Assembly (NCBI GenBank): GCA_963921195.1
Contig: OY992536.1
Span: 104,620,778 to 104,684,777, forward strand
DNA length: 64,000 bases
DNA from: Pegoplata infirma
Lineage: Eukaryota > Arthropoda > Insecta > Diptera > Anthomyiidae
Reading direction: 5' to 3'
Position 1 is the stretch's first letter; each line of letters starts with the position of its first letter. The notes below the pieces were generated by a model. It saw only the letters and a program-made list of their open reading frames with translations, ran no database searches and was not told where the DNA came from. This document shows, one piece after another, positions 10,762 through 22,756 of the stretch. The position numbers and the translations under genes were made by a program.

Positions 10762-11569
10762 CACTCAAAAAATTATGTCATTAACTGTTTGTAGTTTATT
10801 TAAAAAGTTTTACGTTTAGTCGTTTTTAAAAGAAAAAACATTTGTTTGATGTTCAGTTTTTATTAATGACTACTTCTATCCTTTGTTCCAAAAATAACAC
10901 ACTAAAAAATAAAGACTTTCATTAACATTTAATTTTTAAAGTCATTTATTTTTGTTCTGTAAGTAAAAACTACTGATTATTCTTTAAATTTTTAATGATT
11001 TGTGTAATTTTTTTTAAATTGTTAGTATTTTTTAGTGAGATATCATTAGTTTTTACCTACACAAGTAGGTTATTTTTTTGTAGAAAAAAAAATTCAAAAA
11101 ATTATTGATAGAAATATAAAAACATATTTGTATCAAGTGACTTTGGCACGATGGTTAGAGTGTCTGGCCAGAATGTAGTTGATTGCGGGATCGATTCCCC
11201 AAAATTTTATTAAAAATTTTTAAAAAAATATTTCAATAGAAAATTGTAAAAAATAACCTACGAAATCATTAATTTTTAATGTTTTCGTTGGTTATTTTTT
11301 TGGAATTTGTTGGTAAAAATAACAGAACTATCATTAATTTTTAATGTTTTCGTAGGTTATTTTTTCGAATTTGTTCGTAAAAAAGAATGAAAAAAACGTA
11401 ATTTTTTAATGTTTAATGTTATTTATTTTAGAAAATTTTGTCAACAGTAAAAAATAAATGTTGATGTTTATTAAACCAAATGAATAATTACTGGGATGGT
11501 TTTCAATTGTTTATTCGCTGGTTTTAAATGTGTTTTTCATTTGTTTTTGTCTACAAAATATTTTGGGTG
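10762..11569 (+). mobile_element. TA-target element, CACTCAAAA-ended (copy 2, complete)
   Basis: 808 bp. Ends CACTCAAAAAATTATG and, inverted, CACCCAAAATATTTTG. TA at 10760-10761 and 11570-11571. It is inserted in a mini-me-like element whose intact relative near 44730 shows the empty site. It carries a tRNA-like module at 11135-11200 and the repeated phrase TTTTAATGTTTTCGTAGG. No coding sequence, so it must rely on a transposase from elsewhere. Confidence 0.9.
11135..11200 (+). other. tRNA-like module inside a TA element
   Basis: TGGCACGATGG at 11144-11154 fits a polymerase III A-box, and GGATCGATTCC at 11188-11198 fits a B-box. GCAC...GTGT can pair as a D-stem. The T-stem pairs only partly and the anticodon arm is unclear, so this is a tRNA-derived remnant, not a working tRNA gene. 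The TA-element copy at 44105 lacks this part. Confidence 0.55.
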
Positions 11570-11796
11570 TACCAAAATGTTTGATGTTTTCTTACATTTT
11601 CGTTCATAACTTATGAACCGCTGAACCGATATCGCTCAAACGTAGTACCAAACTGCTCGGGAGAAATTCCAATAAATGTGTTAAATTTCCGCCATCTTCG
11701 TGAAATATTTTGGCAGTGATCACCATTTCAACAGACAGACGGACAGAAGGACATAGCTAGAATGTCTTAAAATCGAATACTGATCAATTATATATA

Positions 11797-13636
11797 TGGG
11801 GCATTCCATGTCAAATCGGACACTTTGAATTTTTTTTTTTTTAGATTTTCCCAATTTATTAACTATTTTTAGTACCCTTCAAAAACTACTTCGTGGTAAA
11901 TTTTCAGATTTTTTTGATGACCCGTTCAAAAGATATCGATTTTTTAAAAATTGGTAGTTTGTTCCTTTACTCAAACTTCTTTTACTAATTACTTCTTCAA
12001 TAATGGTCCAAATATCAAATTTTTTGACTACTTTTTAAAAAAAAATCCCAAAAATTCTTAAAAGCGCTCTAGTATGCGATTTTTAAGTTTTAAAATTTAA
12101 ATCTCATTTTTGAAAATGTTTGTACTCTTCGATTTTTTTGAAAATTTTTTGTGTAAAACTTCTATCGATTCTACAAATTTTTTGCCCAGGAGGATCGTGG
12201 GATATCGATTATTACTATTTTTTTAAATTTTTAGAAAAAAATTTATTGTAATTTTCCAATTTTAAAATCATTTCTACTGCTCCAATGGAGCGTGTTGGAG
12301 GGGTCATTTATAAGACCGAACCCAATTAATTTTTACGTCTTAACATTTCTTTGGAACAAACTAATACCCTATCTCCAATTTCTAAGGGGACTCCAACACA
12401 AAACGACATTTTTTTTAATTTGCTCCAATCGCTCTAACTGCCCTAATAGTGCTCTTAGAGCAACAAAATGTGTGACCGACCCACAATATTTTTTTAATTC
12501 CAAACATTTTCTCTGAACACACCTACCCTCTATCTTTAACTGTTAAGGCGGTCCCCATTATTTTTTTTTTATTTTTTGTAAATTTGTTTTATTTAATCAG
12601 CTTCTACCGGTCCAATTGTGCGTCCGAGAGGGGTCATTAAATTGGCTTCCATTCAAAATTCCATTTTTATAAAATTTGCTCCAACTGTTTTTTGTATGGG
12701 AGCCTACTTAGGGAGTGGAGATAGGGCGTATGTATGTTTTAAAAAAATGTTGAAGGGTAAAAATAAATGGGGGTCGGTCTCACTAATGGCCCTTATCGGA
12801 CGCACCATTGGACGAGTAGAAGCTGATTAAATAAAACAAATTTACAAAAAATAAAAAAAATTGTATGGGGACCGCCTTAACAGTTAAATATAGAGGGTAG
12901 GTGCGTTCAGAGAAAATGTTTGGACTAAAAAAATATTGTGGGTCGGTCATACATTTTGTTGCTCTAAGGGCACTATTAGGGCAGTTAGAGCGGTTGGAGG
13001 AAATTTTAAAAAATGTCGTTTTGTGCGGGAGCCCCCTTAGAAATTCGAGATAGGGTATTAGTTTGTTCCAAAGAAATGTTATGGCGTAAAAATTAATGGG
13101 GGTCGGTCTTATAAATGACCGCTTTACGCACCATTGGAGCAGTAGAAATAATTTTAAGATTGGAAAATTACAATTATTTTTTTTCAAAAAATTTTAAAAA
13201 ATAGTAATAATCGTTATCCCACGATCCTCCTGGGCAAAAAATTTGTAGAATCAATAGAAGTTTTACTTAAAAAAATTACAAAAAAATCGAAGAGTGCGAA
13301 CATTTTCAAAAATAAAATTTTAATTTTAAAACTTAAAAATCGCATACTAGAGCGCTTTTAAGAATTTTTTGGGATTTTTTTCAAAAGTACGTAAAAAACA
13401 AAAATTTTAAACAAAAATTTTAAATTTGGACCATTATTGAAGAAGTTATGAGTAAAAGAAGTTTGAGTAAAGGAACAAACTACCAATTTTTAAAAATTCG
13501 ATATCTTTTGAACGGGTCATCATAAAAATCTGAAAATTTACTACGAAGGAGTTTTCGAAGAGCACTAAAAACTGTCAACAAATTGGGAAAATCTAAAAAA
13601 AAAAAATATTCAAAGTGTCCGATTTGACATGGAATG
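11797..13636. mobile_element. TGGGGCATTCC palindrome (family A, copy 1)
   Basis: Left end TGGGGCATTCCATGTCAAAT follows TATA; right end is the inverse but its last bases are lost. Arms meet near 12740. Each arm contains two diverged copies of a roughly 130-bp phrase (AGACCGACCCCC, then CCCTATCTCC and a GGCTCCC word). Relatives: 16716-18036, 34794-35357 (half) and 62936-64000 (cut by edge). Frames such as 12783-13187 read through these phrases but differ between copies by stops and shifts, so I do not call a gene. Confidence 0.8.
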
Positions 13637-14618
13637 TTTGCTAAACTAAAAACTTAACCAAATTCAATTCAAATGTTTAATAAAGAAAAAAATTAACCCT
13701 TTATAAAAATGTTTAGTAAATATTTTTCAAAGTCTGCTTAAGGTTTAAAATGATATATGATGTTACATGCCTTCTATAACACCTTTGATATGATCTCAAC
13801 ATCTCTTAATTTCATTGTACAACACACCACATTATTTGAATATCTTAATAATACCATGCGGTTTTTTTGGTTTTTGTGACTGATTTTTTTGTTGTTTTAT
13901 TTTTTTTCACTCTTATCTTTTCATACAGATGGAGCAGAAAATCAGTCATGATTAATTGTGATTACGTGTAGGGTATTATTTTTTTTTTGTTATTCGGTTT
14001 TGTCGTGAATTAAAATATGTACTTTACTACTTTGCAGTCTTGGAATTTTTTGGGAATATCTTTTATGCATTTTCTACTCTTTAAAGATTTCCTGACAAAT
14101 TATGTTAACTTTGTTGTATCGCTCAGTTTGTAGCCTTTTCATCATCGCCAAAACAGAAATTGTTTACTTTCTCACGTTGCTAATGTATAATTTGATAATG
14201 GAATAGACTTTTATCTTTTTTTGTTGTTGTATTGTTTTTCATTTCTTTAGGGGGTTAGTATGTTAAGTTATATTGTCGCAGTTTTGTTTTTCGGGTTAAA
14301 TTCCTGGGGTCAATATATGGTAATCGTTGGAAAATTTTCAGCAAATTTCTTTTGAAAAATAACTACTACTACTACTTTTTACAATTAATTAAATTGTTTT
14401 AAACAAATTATGGGAACGTAAGGAAGGATATTATATGGGAATATTTTTAGTGATGAAGCTTTAAGGTTAATAACTACTCCAATTCCAGATAAAGTTCGAA
14501 TAAGACACGTGCCCAGGGCCCCCGAACTAAGGGGGCCTCGAAATGCCATAAAAATCGCTTTTACGAAAATGGACCAATATTTTTTTTTAATATGTTTTAA
14601 AGAAAATTTCCCATTTGC
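13637..14618. other. Spacer with a GC-rich hairpin and a short ACT microsatellite
   Basis: No gene seen. (ACT)n of about five units lies near 14364-14378. A GGCCCCCGAACTAAGGGGGCC hairpin-type sequence lies near 14517-14537, unusual in such AT-rich DNA; it may be the end of an unrecognised element. Confidence 0.45.
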
Positions 14619-15271
14619 TTACAGAAAAAATCTCAGAATCTAATATTTCTGAGACTTTTTCTAAAGGAGAAATTTGTTCTATATCAAAAGTTTCAAATTC
14701 ATAGACATTTTCCCTACATAAAAAGTTTCAGATTGTGAAATTTTTTTCGTACAGAAAAAATTTCAGATTCTGAGATTTTAAAAGTCTAAAGTTCATGGAA
14801 GTTTTTCCAAAATAAAAAGCCTCAGATGTTGAGTCTCAGATTCTAAGACATTTTTGTATAGAAAAAATATCAAATTTTGCGACATTTGTCGTATAGAAAA
14901 AGTCTCAGATTCTGAGCGATTTTTCGTAAAGAAAAATTCTTAAATTCTGAGTAATTTTTCGTTTAGAAAAAGTCTCAAACTCTGAAAATGTTTTCGTATA
15001 GAAAAAGTTTTAGATTCTGAGACATTTTTCGTATAGAAAAAGTCTTAGATTCTGAGACATTTTTCGTATAGAAAAAGTATCAGATTCTGAGACATTTTTC
15101 GTATAGAAAAAGTATCAAATTCTGAGACATTTTTCATTTAGAAAAAGTCTCAAATTCTGAGACATTTTTCGTATAGAAAAAGTTTCAGATTCTGAGTCAT
15201 TTTTCGTTTAGAAAATGTTTCAGATTCTGAGATATTTTTCGTATAGAAAAAGTAAAGGTCTCAGATTCTGA
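14619..15271. repeat. 35-bp satellite, block 1
   Basis: Tandem units of 35 bp built on TTCGTATAGAAAAAGTCTCA and GATTCTGAGACATTT. About 18 units, fairly diverged at the left edge and more uniform from 15000 on. The array continues after interruptions at 15752, 18797, 19478 and 19728. Confidence 0.9.
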
Positions 15272-15746
15272 CAAGGGAAGTCTCCCTGGTGTCACCCTCT
15301 GATCTTCATGAAATTTGGATATGTTGTTAAGAACGAAAATTAATTCGACTTGTATTTTTTTTAGTGGCCCAAACTCATTTTTAGGGAGGGTCGATTTGTA
15401 CGGGGGGAAATTGACCTTTTTCAGTTTTTCACGATTTACGCCTATTTACTTAAAATTAATATAGGCGTATGTGGTATCAGATTAAAGGTATTAAAAATAC
15501 CTATCTCGTGGTGCTAACAACGGGCCAAAGAAGTTAATATTTTTTGACTTATTATTATTAAAATGTCCTAAAATTTTGTTATTTTACTCAATATGACGAA
15601 AAGTTGTGCATGTTTGGACTCGTTCTACTCACACGTAGATAGGTTTTCCCAAACACCTTTCATTTGGTATGTAACATGACTAGGTTTCTTTGCATAATCG
15701 ACGAGATAAATGAAAAAAAACTGAAAAATGGCCTTTTCTTCCCCCA
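15272..15746. mobile_element. CAAGGGAAGTCTCCCT element (copy 2, right end lost)
   Basis: Starts CAAGGGAAGTCTCCCTGGTG and follows the copy at 5326-5920 in inverse order through GCGTAAATCG, GGTATTAAAAATACC and AACATGACTAGG, ending near a GGCCTTTTCTTCC word, so about 110 bp at the right are missing. It is inserted in the 35-bp satellite, which continues on both sides. Confidence 0.75.
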
Positions 15747-15751
15747 AAAAA

Positions 15752-15943
15752 GTTCAATTCTCTGAGACATTTTTCGTATAAAAAAAGTCTTAGATTCCGA
15801 GAAATTTTTCGTAAAGAAAAAGTATCAGATTCGGAGACTTTTTCGCACAGAAAAAGTCTTGTATTCATATAGAATGTTTCATATAGAAAAGCTCTCAGAT
15901 TCTGAGACATGTTTCGTATAGAAAAAGTCTTAGATGCTGAGAC
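15752..15943. repeat. 35-bp satellite, block 2
   Basis: Five to six units of the same satellite between the truncated element and the hAT palindrome. Some units carry a GACATGTTTCGTATAG variant. Confidence 0.85.
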
Positions 15944-15951
15944 ATGTAAAG

Positions 15952-18785
15952 TAGGGCGGATCGAGAAATGCCTTTTCACGAATTTCGCTTGGGCGCTATG
16001 CGGAATTGGTAAAAATAGATGCCAAAACGATGTGGTTAAAATTTCAGGAAAATCGCACCACATCTAGGGGTCCCCCTACAGCGCTGAAGTTTCCACTTTT
16101 TTAAGCCAAAAAGCATTTTTTTAAAAAATTATCAAAAATTCAAATTTGATCAGACCTTCTTTATTGTGGATTTTATGTGGTCTAGTTAAGCACATCTATT
16201 TAGATTTTAAATATCAGCTTAATACGATATCGCTAACCTCCAAAAACCAGAGGTGGAAAAGTATGCTTACATTTTGGAGAAACCTGAAAAGCAACTTTTT
16301 GCAATTATGTAACAAAAAACACATTAAAATTGCAAAATATGATTTTTTTCTTCCCGACTTGGAAAATAGACTACCCAAGGATTCCAAAACCGTTAAAACC
16401 AAAAAATACGAAATTCTTGAACGGCGTGTGGACCAATCTCAACTTACGATATTTTCAAAAAATTTATTTCATACATTTTTTTATATTGCTCTATTAACAA
16501 CTATAATTAACAACTATAATTGCTCTATATTTTAAACATTTTTTACAAATTATGTCATATTTTCCTATTAAAGATATTCTGATTAAAATTTAAGAGATCA
16601 TTAACCCTTGTCGACATGGGGTCATATGAGTCCCACACAAAAAATAGTTTTTTACCAATTACAAATAGCTTAAATTAGAAAACTTTTATGAGTTTAGCAG
16701 ATATTTTTTTGTATATGGGGTATTCCATGTCAAATCGGACACTTAGATTTTTTTTTTTTTTTGTAGATTTTCCCAATTTATATACAGTTTTTAGTACCCT
16801 TCGAAAACTTTTTCGTGGTAAATTTTCAGATTTTTTTGATGACCCGTTCAAAAGATATCGAATTCTTAAAAATTGGTAGTTTGTTCCTTTACTTTAACTT
16901 CTTTTACTCATAACTTCTTCAATAATGGTCCAAATTTCAAATTTTTTTTATTGTAATTTTCCAATCTTAAAATCATTTCTACTGCTCCAATGGTGAGTCA
17001 TAGACGGGTTATTTATAAGACCGACCCCATTAATTTTTACGTCTTAACATTTCTTTGGAACAAACTAATACCCTATCTCCAATTTCTAAGGGTGCTCCCA
17101 CACAAAACGAAATTTTTGAAAATTTGCTCCAACCGCTCTAACTGCCTTAATATTGCCCTTCGAGCAACAAAATGTAGTCCAAACATTTTCTCAAAACACA
17201 CCTACCCTCTATCTCTAATTGTTAAGGCAGTCCCCATACAATTTTTTTTTATTTTTTGTCAGTTTGTTTTATTTAATCAGCTTCTACCGGGCCAATGGTG
17301 CGCCCGAGAGGGGGTCAATAGTGAGACCGACACCCATTTAATTTTACCCTCCAACATTTTTGTAAAACATACCACAGCCCTATCTCCACTCCCTAAGTAG
17401 GCTCCCATACAAATGTCGTTTTGTGTGGGAGCCCCCTTATAAATTGGAGATAGGGTATTAGTTTGTTCCAAAGAAATGTTAAGACATAAAAATTAATGGG
17501 GGTCGGTCTTGGAAATGACCCCTCTATGACGCACCATTGGACCAGTAGAAATGATTTAAGATTGGAAAATTACAATAAATTTTTTTCAAAAAATTTAAAA
17601 AAATAGTAATAATCGTTATCCCACGGTCTTCCTGGGCAAAAAAATTGTAGAATCAATAGAAGCTTTACACAAAAAATTTTCAAAAATGTGGAAGAGTACA
17701 AACATTTTTAAAAATGAGATTTAAATTTTAAAACTTAAAAATCGCATACTAGAGCGCTTTTAAGAATTTTTTGCGATTTTTTTTTTTTTTAAGTACGTAA
17801 AAAAACAAAAATTTTGAAAAAAAATTTGGACCATTATTGAAGAAGTTATGAGTAAAAGAAGTTAAAGTAAAGGAACAAACTACCAATAAAAATTCGATAT
17901 CTTTTGAACGGGTCATCAAAAAAATCTGAAAATTTACCACGAAAAAGTTTTCGAAGGGTACTAAAAACTGTAAATAAATTGGGAAAATCTACAAAAAAAA
18001 AATTTCAAAGTTTCCGATTTGACATGGAATACCCCATATACAAAAAAATATCTGCTAAACTCATAAAAGTTTTCTAATTTAAGCTATTTGTAATTGGTAA
18101 AAAACTATTTTTTGTGTGGGACTCATATGACCCCATGTCGACAAGGGTTAATGATCTCTTAAATTTTAATCAGAATATCTTTAATAGGAAAATATGACAT
18201 AATTTTTAAAAAATGTTTAAAATATAGAGCAATTATAGTTGTTAATTATAGTTGTTAATAGGCAATAAAAAAAAATGTATGAAATAAATTTTTTGAAAAT
18301 ATCGTAAGTTGAGATTGGTCCACACGCCGTTCAAGAATTTCGTATTTTTTGGTTTTAACGGTTTTGGAATCCTTGGGTAGTCTACTTTCCAAGTCGGGAA
18401 GAAAAAAATCATATTTTGCAATTTTAATGTGTTTTTTTTTTACATAATTGCAAAAAGTTGCTTTTCAGGTTTCTCCAAAATGTAAGCTTACTTTTCCACC
18501 TCTGGTTTTTGTAGGTTAGCGATATCGTATTAAGCTGATATTTAAAATCTAAATAGATGTGCTTAACTAGACCACACAAAATCCAAAATTAAGAAGATCT
18601 GATCAAATTAGAATTTTTGATAATTTTTTAAAAAAATGCTCTTTGGCTTAAAAAAGTGGAAACTTCAACGCTGGAGGGGTGCGATTTTCCTGAAATTTTA
18701 ACCACATCGTTTTGGCATCTATTTTTACCAATCCCGCATAGCGCCCAAGCGAAATTCGTGAAAAAGCATCCCTCGATCCGCCCTA
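15952..18785. mobile_element. hAT-like palindrome, TAGGGCGGATCGAG ends (copy 1)
   Basis: Ends TAGGGCGGATCGAGAAATGC and its inverse. Perfect 8-bp duplication ATGTAAAG (15944-15951 and 18786-18793). Arms of about 760 bp carry AGCACATCTATTTAGATTTT, AATACGATATCGCTAACC and a GTCGACATGGGGTCATATGA block. At the centre lies a family A palindrome (16716-18036). The second copy is 31291-33790. Frames 16146-16535 and 16214-16402 lie inside an arm and are not genes. Confidence 0.9.
16716..18036. mobile_element. TGGGGTATTCC palindrome (family A, copy 2) at the hAT centre
   Basis: Both ends intact: TGGGGTATTCCATGTCAAAT and the inverse. TATA flanks both sides (16712-16715 and 18037-18040). The sister hAT copy has a single TATA at the equivalent point (32021-32024), so this is a clean insertion with a 4-bp TATA duplication. 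Confidence 0.9.
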
Positions 18786-18796
18786 ATGTAAAGCCT

Positions 18797-19020
18797 TAGT
18801 TTTAGATCTGAGACATTTTTTGTATAAAAATAAATCTCAAATACTGATTTTGAGACATTTTTCGTATAAAAATATTCTTAGATTCTGAGACATTTTTCGT
18901 AAAGACATTGTCCCACTTTTTGCAACATTTTTCAGAATACTGAGACATAGAAAAGATCTTAGATTCTGAGACTTTTTTCATTAAGGAAAAGTCTCAGATT
19001 CTAAGATAGAAAAAGTCTCA
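18797..19020. repeat. 35-bp satellite, block 3
   Basis: More diverged units of the same satellite, resuming right after the hAT target duplication. Confidence 0.8.
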
Positions 19021-19477
19021 TTACAACCAAATTTTTCTACACAAATATTATGGTTTTTGTTTTTTTCTGTAAAGACAGTTGAGCTCAGGCTCTAATTATA
19101 ATTATGTATTATAATTTTTTAATCATGTAATATATGGTTTGAATTGAGAAAGGTGTGAAAGAAAAATTTATTTTTCTAAAATTTTACGACATCCTGGTTC
19201 GTTTTTTACTAGTTTCATATAATCCAGTTATTATAATCATCAGAAAAACTTTTAATGTCTAATTTATTCAGTTAATAGTCAATTTTATTCTATATGTGAA
19301 AATTATTAACAGATCGATTATGGTTTTAATTAGTAAAGAAAAATTACCTCGAGCTAGAATATCCCTACTCAAAAATTTTTTTTTAGTTTATTTTTCTTAA
19401 AACAAGTAATAACATGAAGTTGTACAAAAAAAAACCTTTTTTAGGGACTTTTTGCTTTACAGGGCGGCCCTATTTTT
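19021..19477. repeat. Satellite-flanking segment, copy 1, with a 260-bp insert
   Basis: 19021-19056 and 19318-19440 together match 20167-20330 (ACCTCGAGCTAGAA, then TACTCAAAA, then a TTTTTCTTAAAACA word). The satellite plus this flank is therefore itself duplicated. The extra 19057-19317 is present only here and is unassigned. Confidence 0.65.
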
Positions 19478-19550
19478 CGTATAGAAAAAGTATCATATTC
19501 CGAGACATTTTCCGCATGGAAAACGAATCAGATTCTGAGATATTTTTCGT
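19478..19550. repeat. 35-bp satellite, block 4
   Basis: Two units ending GAGATATTTTTCGTAT, continued after the insert that ends at 19729. Confidence 0.8.
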
Positions 19551-19729
19551 ATTATGTTTTCTGTTAATTTTGTAATTTTAATATAATTTTAATTTAATTT
19601 AGATATAAGTAAATATTTTAATACATTTTTATACATTTTAGCTTCTACACTCTTTTAGCATAATTATTCCTGTACTTTAATTATAAGATTAACTCTTGTT
19701 GTGCAGGAAAACATTTAAATAAATAAATA
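19551..19729 (+). mobile_element. Probable LINE 3' tail fragment in the satellite
   Basis: A non-satellite insert ending CATTTAAATAAATAAATAAA, with CTCTTGTTGTGCAGG upstream. A short AT-rich 3' region with a TAAA-type tail resembles 3' ends of dipteran non-LTR retrotransposons. Only the tail is present, so the assignment is tentative. Confidence 0.4.
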
Positions 19730-20166
19730 AAAAAGTCTGAGACTCTGAGATATTTTCCGTATGGAAAAAGTCTTATATTCCGCGACATTTTTCGTAAAGA
19801 AAAAGTATCAGATTCTGAGACATTTTTCATATAGAAAGATTCTTAGATTCTGAGACATTTTTCGTATTGAAAAGTGTCAGATTCTGAGCAATTTTTCGTA
19901 TAGAAAAAGTCTCAGATTATAAGAAATTTTTCGTATTGAAGAAGTCATCGATTCTGAGACATTTTTCGTGTAGATAAGGTCTTAGATTCGAAGATATTTT
20001 CCGTATTGAAGAATTTTTAAATCTGAAATGTTTTTCGTATAAAAAATCTCAAATACTGAGACATTTTTCGTAGAGACATTGTCGCAGTTTTTAAGACATT
20101 TTTAGTATAAAAAAATTCTGTGACTTTTTTCGTATAGGAAAAGTCTCAGATTCAAGAATAGAACAG
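19730..20166. repeat. 35-bp satellite, block 5
   Basis: About twelve units of the same satellite, followed by the second copy of the flanking segment. Confidence 0.85.
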
Positions 20167-20330
20167 GTCTCATTAAAACCAAATTGTTTTACACGAATAT
20201 TATAGTTTTAATTAGTAAAGAAAAATAACCTCGAGCTAGAAAATACCTACTCAAAATATTTGTTTAGTTTCTTTTTCTTAAAACAGGTAACAACATAAAT
20301 TTCTACAAAAAAAAAAACCCTGGAAATGAC
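20167..20330. repeat. Satellite-flanking segment, copy 2
   Basis: Uninterrupted copy of 19021-19056 plus 19318-19440. Confidence 0.7.
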
Positions 20331-20334
20331 AAAC

Positions 20335-20585
20335 TTATATTAACCCTCTATCACTAGAGTGGCGGGTATAAAAATAGTTAAATTAAAATTTAATTTGAAA
20401 ATTAAAAAAAAATAAAAAATTTCGCGGAAAAAAATGTTGATAAAAAAAAAACAAAATCCGCGAACCAAAATGTTTGTGAAAAAAAATGTTGTACTTATTT
20501 AAATGGCATCCGGTATCCAATTCTGTTAACATATGTCCACCAGCAGCAAAATAGCCGAATCGTACAATTTTAACCAGTGCAGCTA
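20335..20585 (-). mobile_element. mini-me/DINE-like fragments
   Basis: GACAAACTTATATTAACCCT and a CTCTATCACTAGAGTGG hairpin remnant match the inverse of the start of 44352-45030. GTACTTATTTAAATGGCATC and the TGTCCACCAGCAGC segment match the inverse of its middle. Internal parts such as the (GTCY)n tract are missing. Confidence 0.6.
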
Positions 20586-20645
20586 GGGGGTTAAAGTTCA
20601 GCCCTGAAAAAAAAAATTTGGTTTGTACAAAAAACTTTAACCCCC
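20586..20645. repeat. Hairpin, 13-bp stem
   Basis: GGGGGTTAAAGTT at 20586-20598 is the exact inverse of AACTTTAACCCCC at 20633-20645, with a 34-bp loop. No T-tract or gene context suggests a terminator. Confidence 0.6.
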
Positions 20646-22756
20646 CAGGGGTTTAAATTGTTTGATTTGTGTAAAAATATAAACATAGAGTTTTAAGACC
20701 AAAACGAACCATATTTTGCCAGACAATCGACAAAAGTAATTTTTTGTGATAAAACATAAAATTTGAAAAAAAAAAAACGATTTTTTTTGCTGTTTTTTTT
20801 ATACATTTAAGGACACGATAAAGATGTCACAGACAGGAATAATATTTTTTTTTCGGATATATGTCATTAAAAGCAACATCACAGCTAAAAGCATTTCAAG
20901 TCAAAAATAAAAAAATGTTTTGTTAAAATTTTGTTGAAATTTGCAACTCGCATAGTGTTATTGGGCATTCATTAATTTCTCCACCTACATTTGTTTAGAG
21001 AACTATCATCCTGAATGAAGAGGAAAGCCACTTCTTATATAACCTGACCTCTTTAATATGAAATTATGCCTCGTAATCTGAATTCTTATAAACATTTAAT
21101 TTTATAAACAAAAGACTTAAGCAACAAACTTTAAATCAATAAGTTGTAGCAAAAATTTCATTCTCATAAAACAAACAAAAGACTTAAGCAACAAACATTT
21201 TTATTTAATTTCTTCATATTACTGTTTAACTAATTGTAAGTTTAATTAAATTACAGTATTTTGTAATATAATAACAGTGCATTATTATTTGCTCAATACA
21301 TTTAATATTCAATAACGAATATTTAAAAGTAATTTAAACAAATGAAACAAAAAGCAAATAACACAGTTAAACCAGTAAGTAATACAAAAATCAAACTAAA
21401 CAGATGTTTAGTACATGCTTTGGTGGTTGCAACACTTAAACTAACATTTTATAATAAAATGCCACTTCATTCTGTGTTTTTTTTTTTCTTCTTCATACAA
21501 TTTCAAAAGGTACAAAAACAATCAAAGATTTTAGTTTTTAAAATTTCAAATCTAAACCAAAAGATTGTTGGAAGAGGAAACAATAGTTGAAAACCATTAA
21601 AAGATGCTTTAAGTTTTAAAGCTACAATTTTTAGCTGGAAGCTTTTCTTTTGAACAAAAAAAAATTAAGCAATTTAAGAGTTTATTTATGTTCGCTGATA
21701 TGATTTTTAATTTTTTGTTTTTTTTTTTTGCAATGAAAATGTCGGCAATTAGGTTGCGGTTTATATAAATTAATTTTTGTATTTTGTTGGTTTTTTACAA
21801 ATATTTTTAATTGTTTGATTTTTTTTATTCATTCATAAACATTTTAATCCAAAACACGCAAGTTTATATTTCAAATATTGTTTAACTTTAACAAAAATTG
21901 TTGTTTGTGTTTGAACCAGTTTTTCTTTTAAACCAAATATACAAAAATAGATAGATATTTTTTTTATAATATTCCTCTCTTTAAAATCGAGGTTAACTGC
22001 CTTTTCCTTTTTGGATTTTATATACATATATTTTTTATTTTGTTGATACATACTCTTTGTTGAACTTTTATTTAAATGTCATTTTAACAGTATTTGTAGC
22101 AAATAGAAATAAAAAATACAACGATTTACAAAAAAAAAACTGCAAAAAATTTAAAAGGTTTTGGTTAAAATATAACTAAGCTTCGAATTACAAAGTACTT
22201 GATTGAGAATAGTTTGAAGATTTAAAAAAAAATGGTCTGCAGAGGTGATCAAATTTGGAAAACCTGTTAAAATATGTACACTAGAGAGGTCTTTTTTTGT
22301 ATGGCAAAAAAGTTTTTTTTTTCGATTTTGAATGTGGATGCAAATTTTTATTACACTTGGCCTAAAACTTATGTGCTACAAATTTGGGGCCAATTGGATT
22401 TAAATTAAAATTAAAAAAAAAAATAAAAAATAAGTAGAAAAATTAAATTCGACTTGGTCAAATCTATGAATACCCTCCACAATTCCCTTGTTATCTGATA
22501 GTAATTTCTTAACGTAACAAAAAATTGCATTAAAAATTTTTGTTAGAAATATTTAATTTTGAGTAAAACCTTTTTTTAATCAAGTAAGAAAAAAAATAAA
22601 ACTCGGGTCCAAATTTTTTTTAGTGTAAAATTTTTTTGACTGTTTAAATTTTTTTGAGTGTGTCATTTCATTACAAAAAAAAAATTTTTGAGTGTACATT
22701 TTTTTTGAGTTTAACATATTGGCATGTGTACATTTTTTGTGTTTAACATTACGGCA
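20646..22756. other. AT-rich spacer with two copies of the ACAAAAGACTTAAG motif
   Basis: No gene supported. Motif copies at 21108-21121 and 21175-21188. Lone GAGTGTA-type element ends near 22690-22710 suggest eroded TA elements. Confidence 0.45.

Larger units (their letters stand above)
10545..11796 (-). mobile_element. mini-me/DINE-like element, split by a TA element
   Basis: Reverse-complement relative of 44352-45030. It keeps the ATTCGGC-type end (10561-10577), the CAACCAGCAGCC/TGTCAACC segment, TTAGGTTATGCTGAATG, and after the interruption TTACATTTTCGTTCATAACT, ACCGATATCGCTCAAACG and the (GRAC)n-like tract (11729-11752). The TA element 10762-11569 interrupts it; the copy at 44700 reads through the same site with one TA. 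Its far end is cut off by the palindrome at 11797. The family name rests on remembered features of dipteran mini-me/Helitron-related elements. Confidence 0.75.

Noticed and set aside
12783..13187. 134-codon open frame on the minus strand, with similar frames in other family A copies (12292, 16990, 63385)
   Set aside because: The frames lie in palindrome arms. The shared peptide words follow from DNA similarity, but starts, stops and frames differ among copies and no protein motif is recognisable.
16146..16535. 129-codon frame in the TAGGGCGG hAT arm
   Set aside because: The equivalent arm sequences at 31490 and on the inverse side carry stops and shifts; not conserved as protein.
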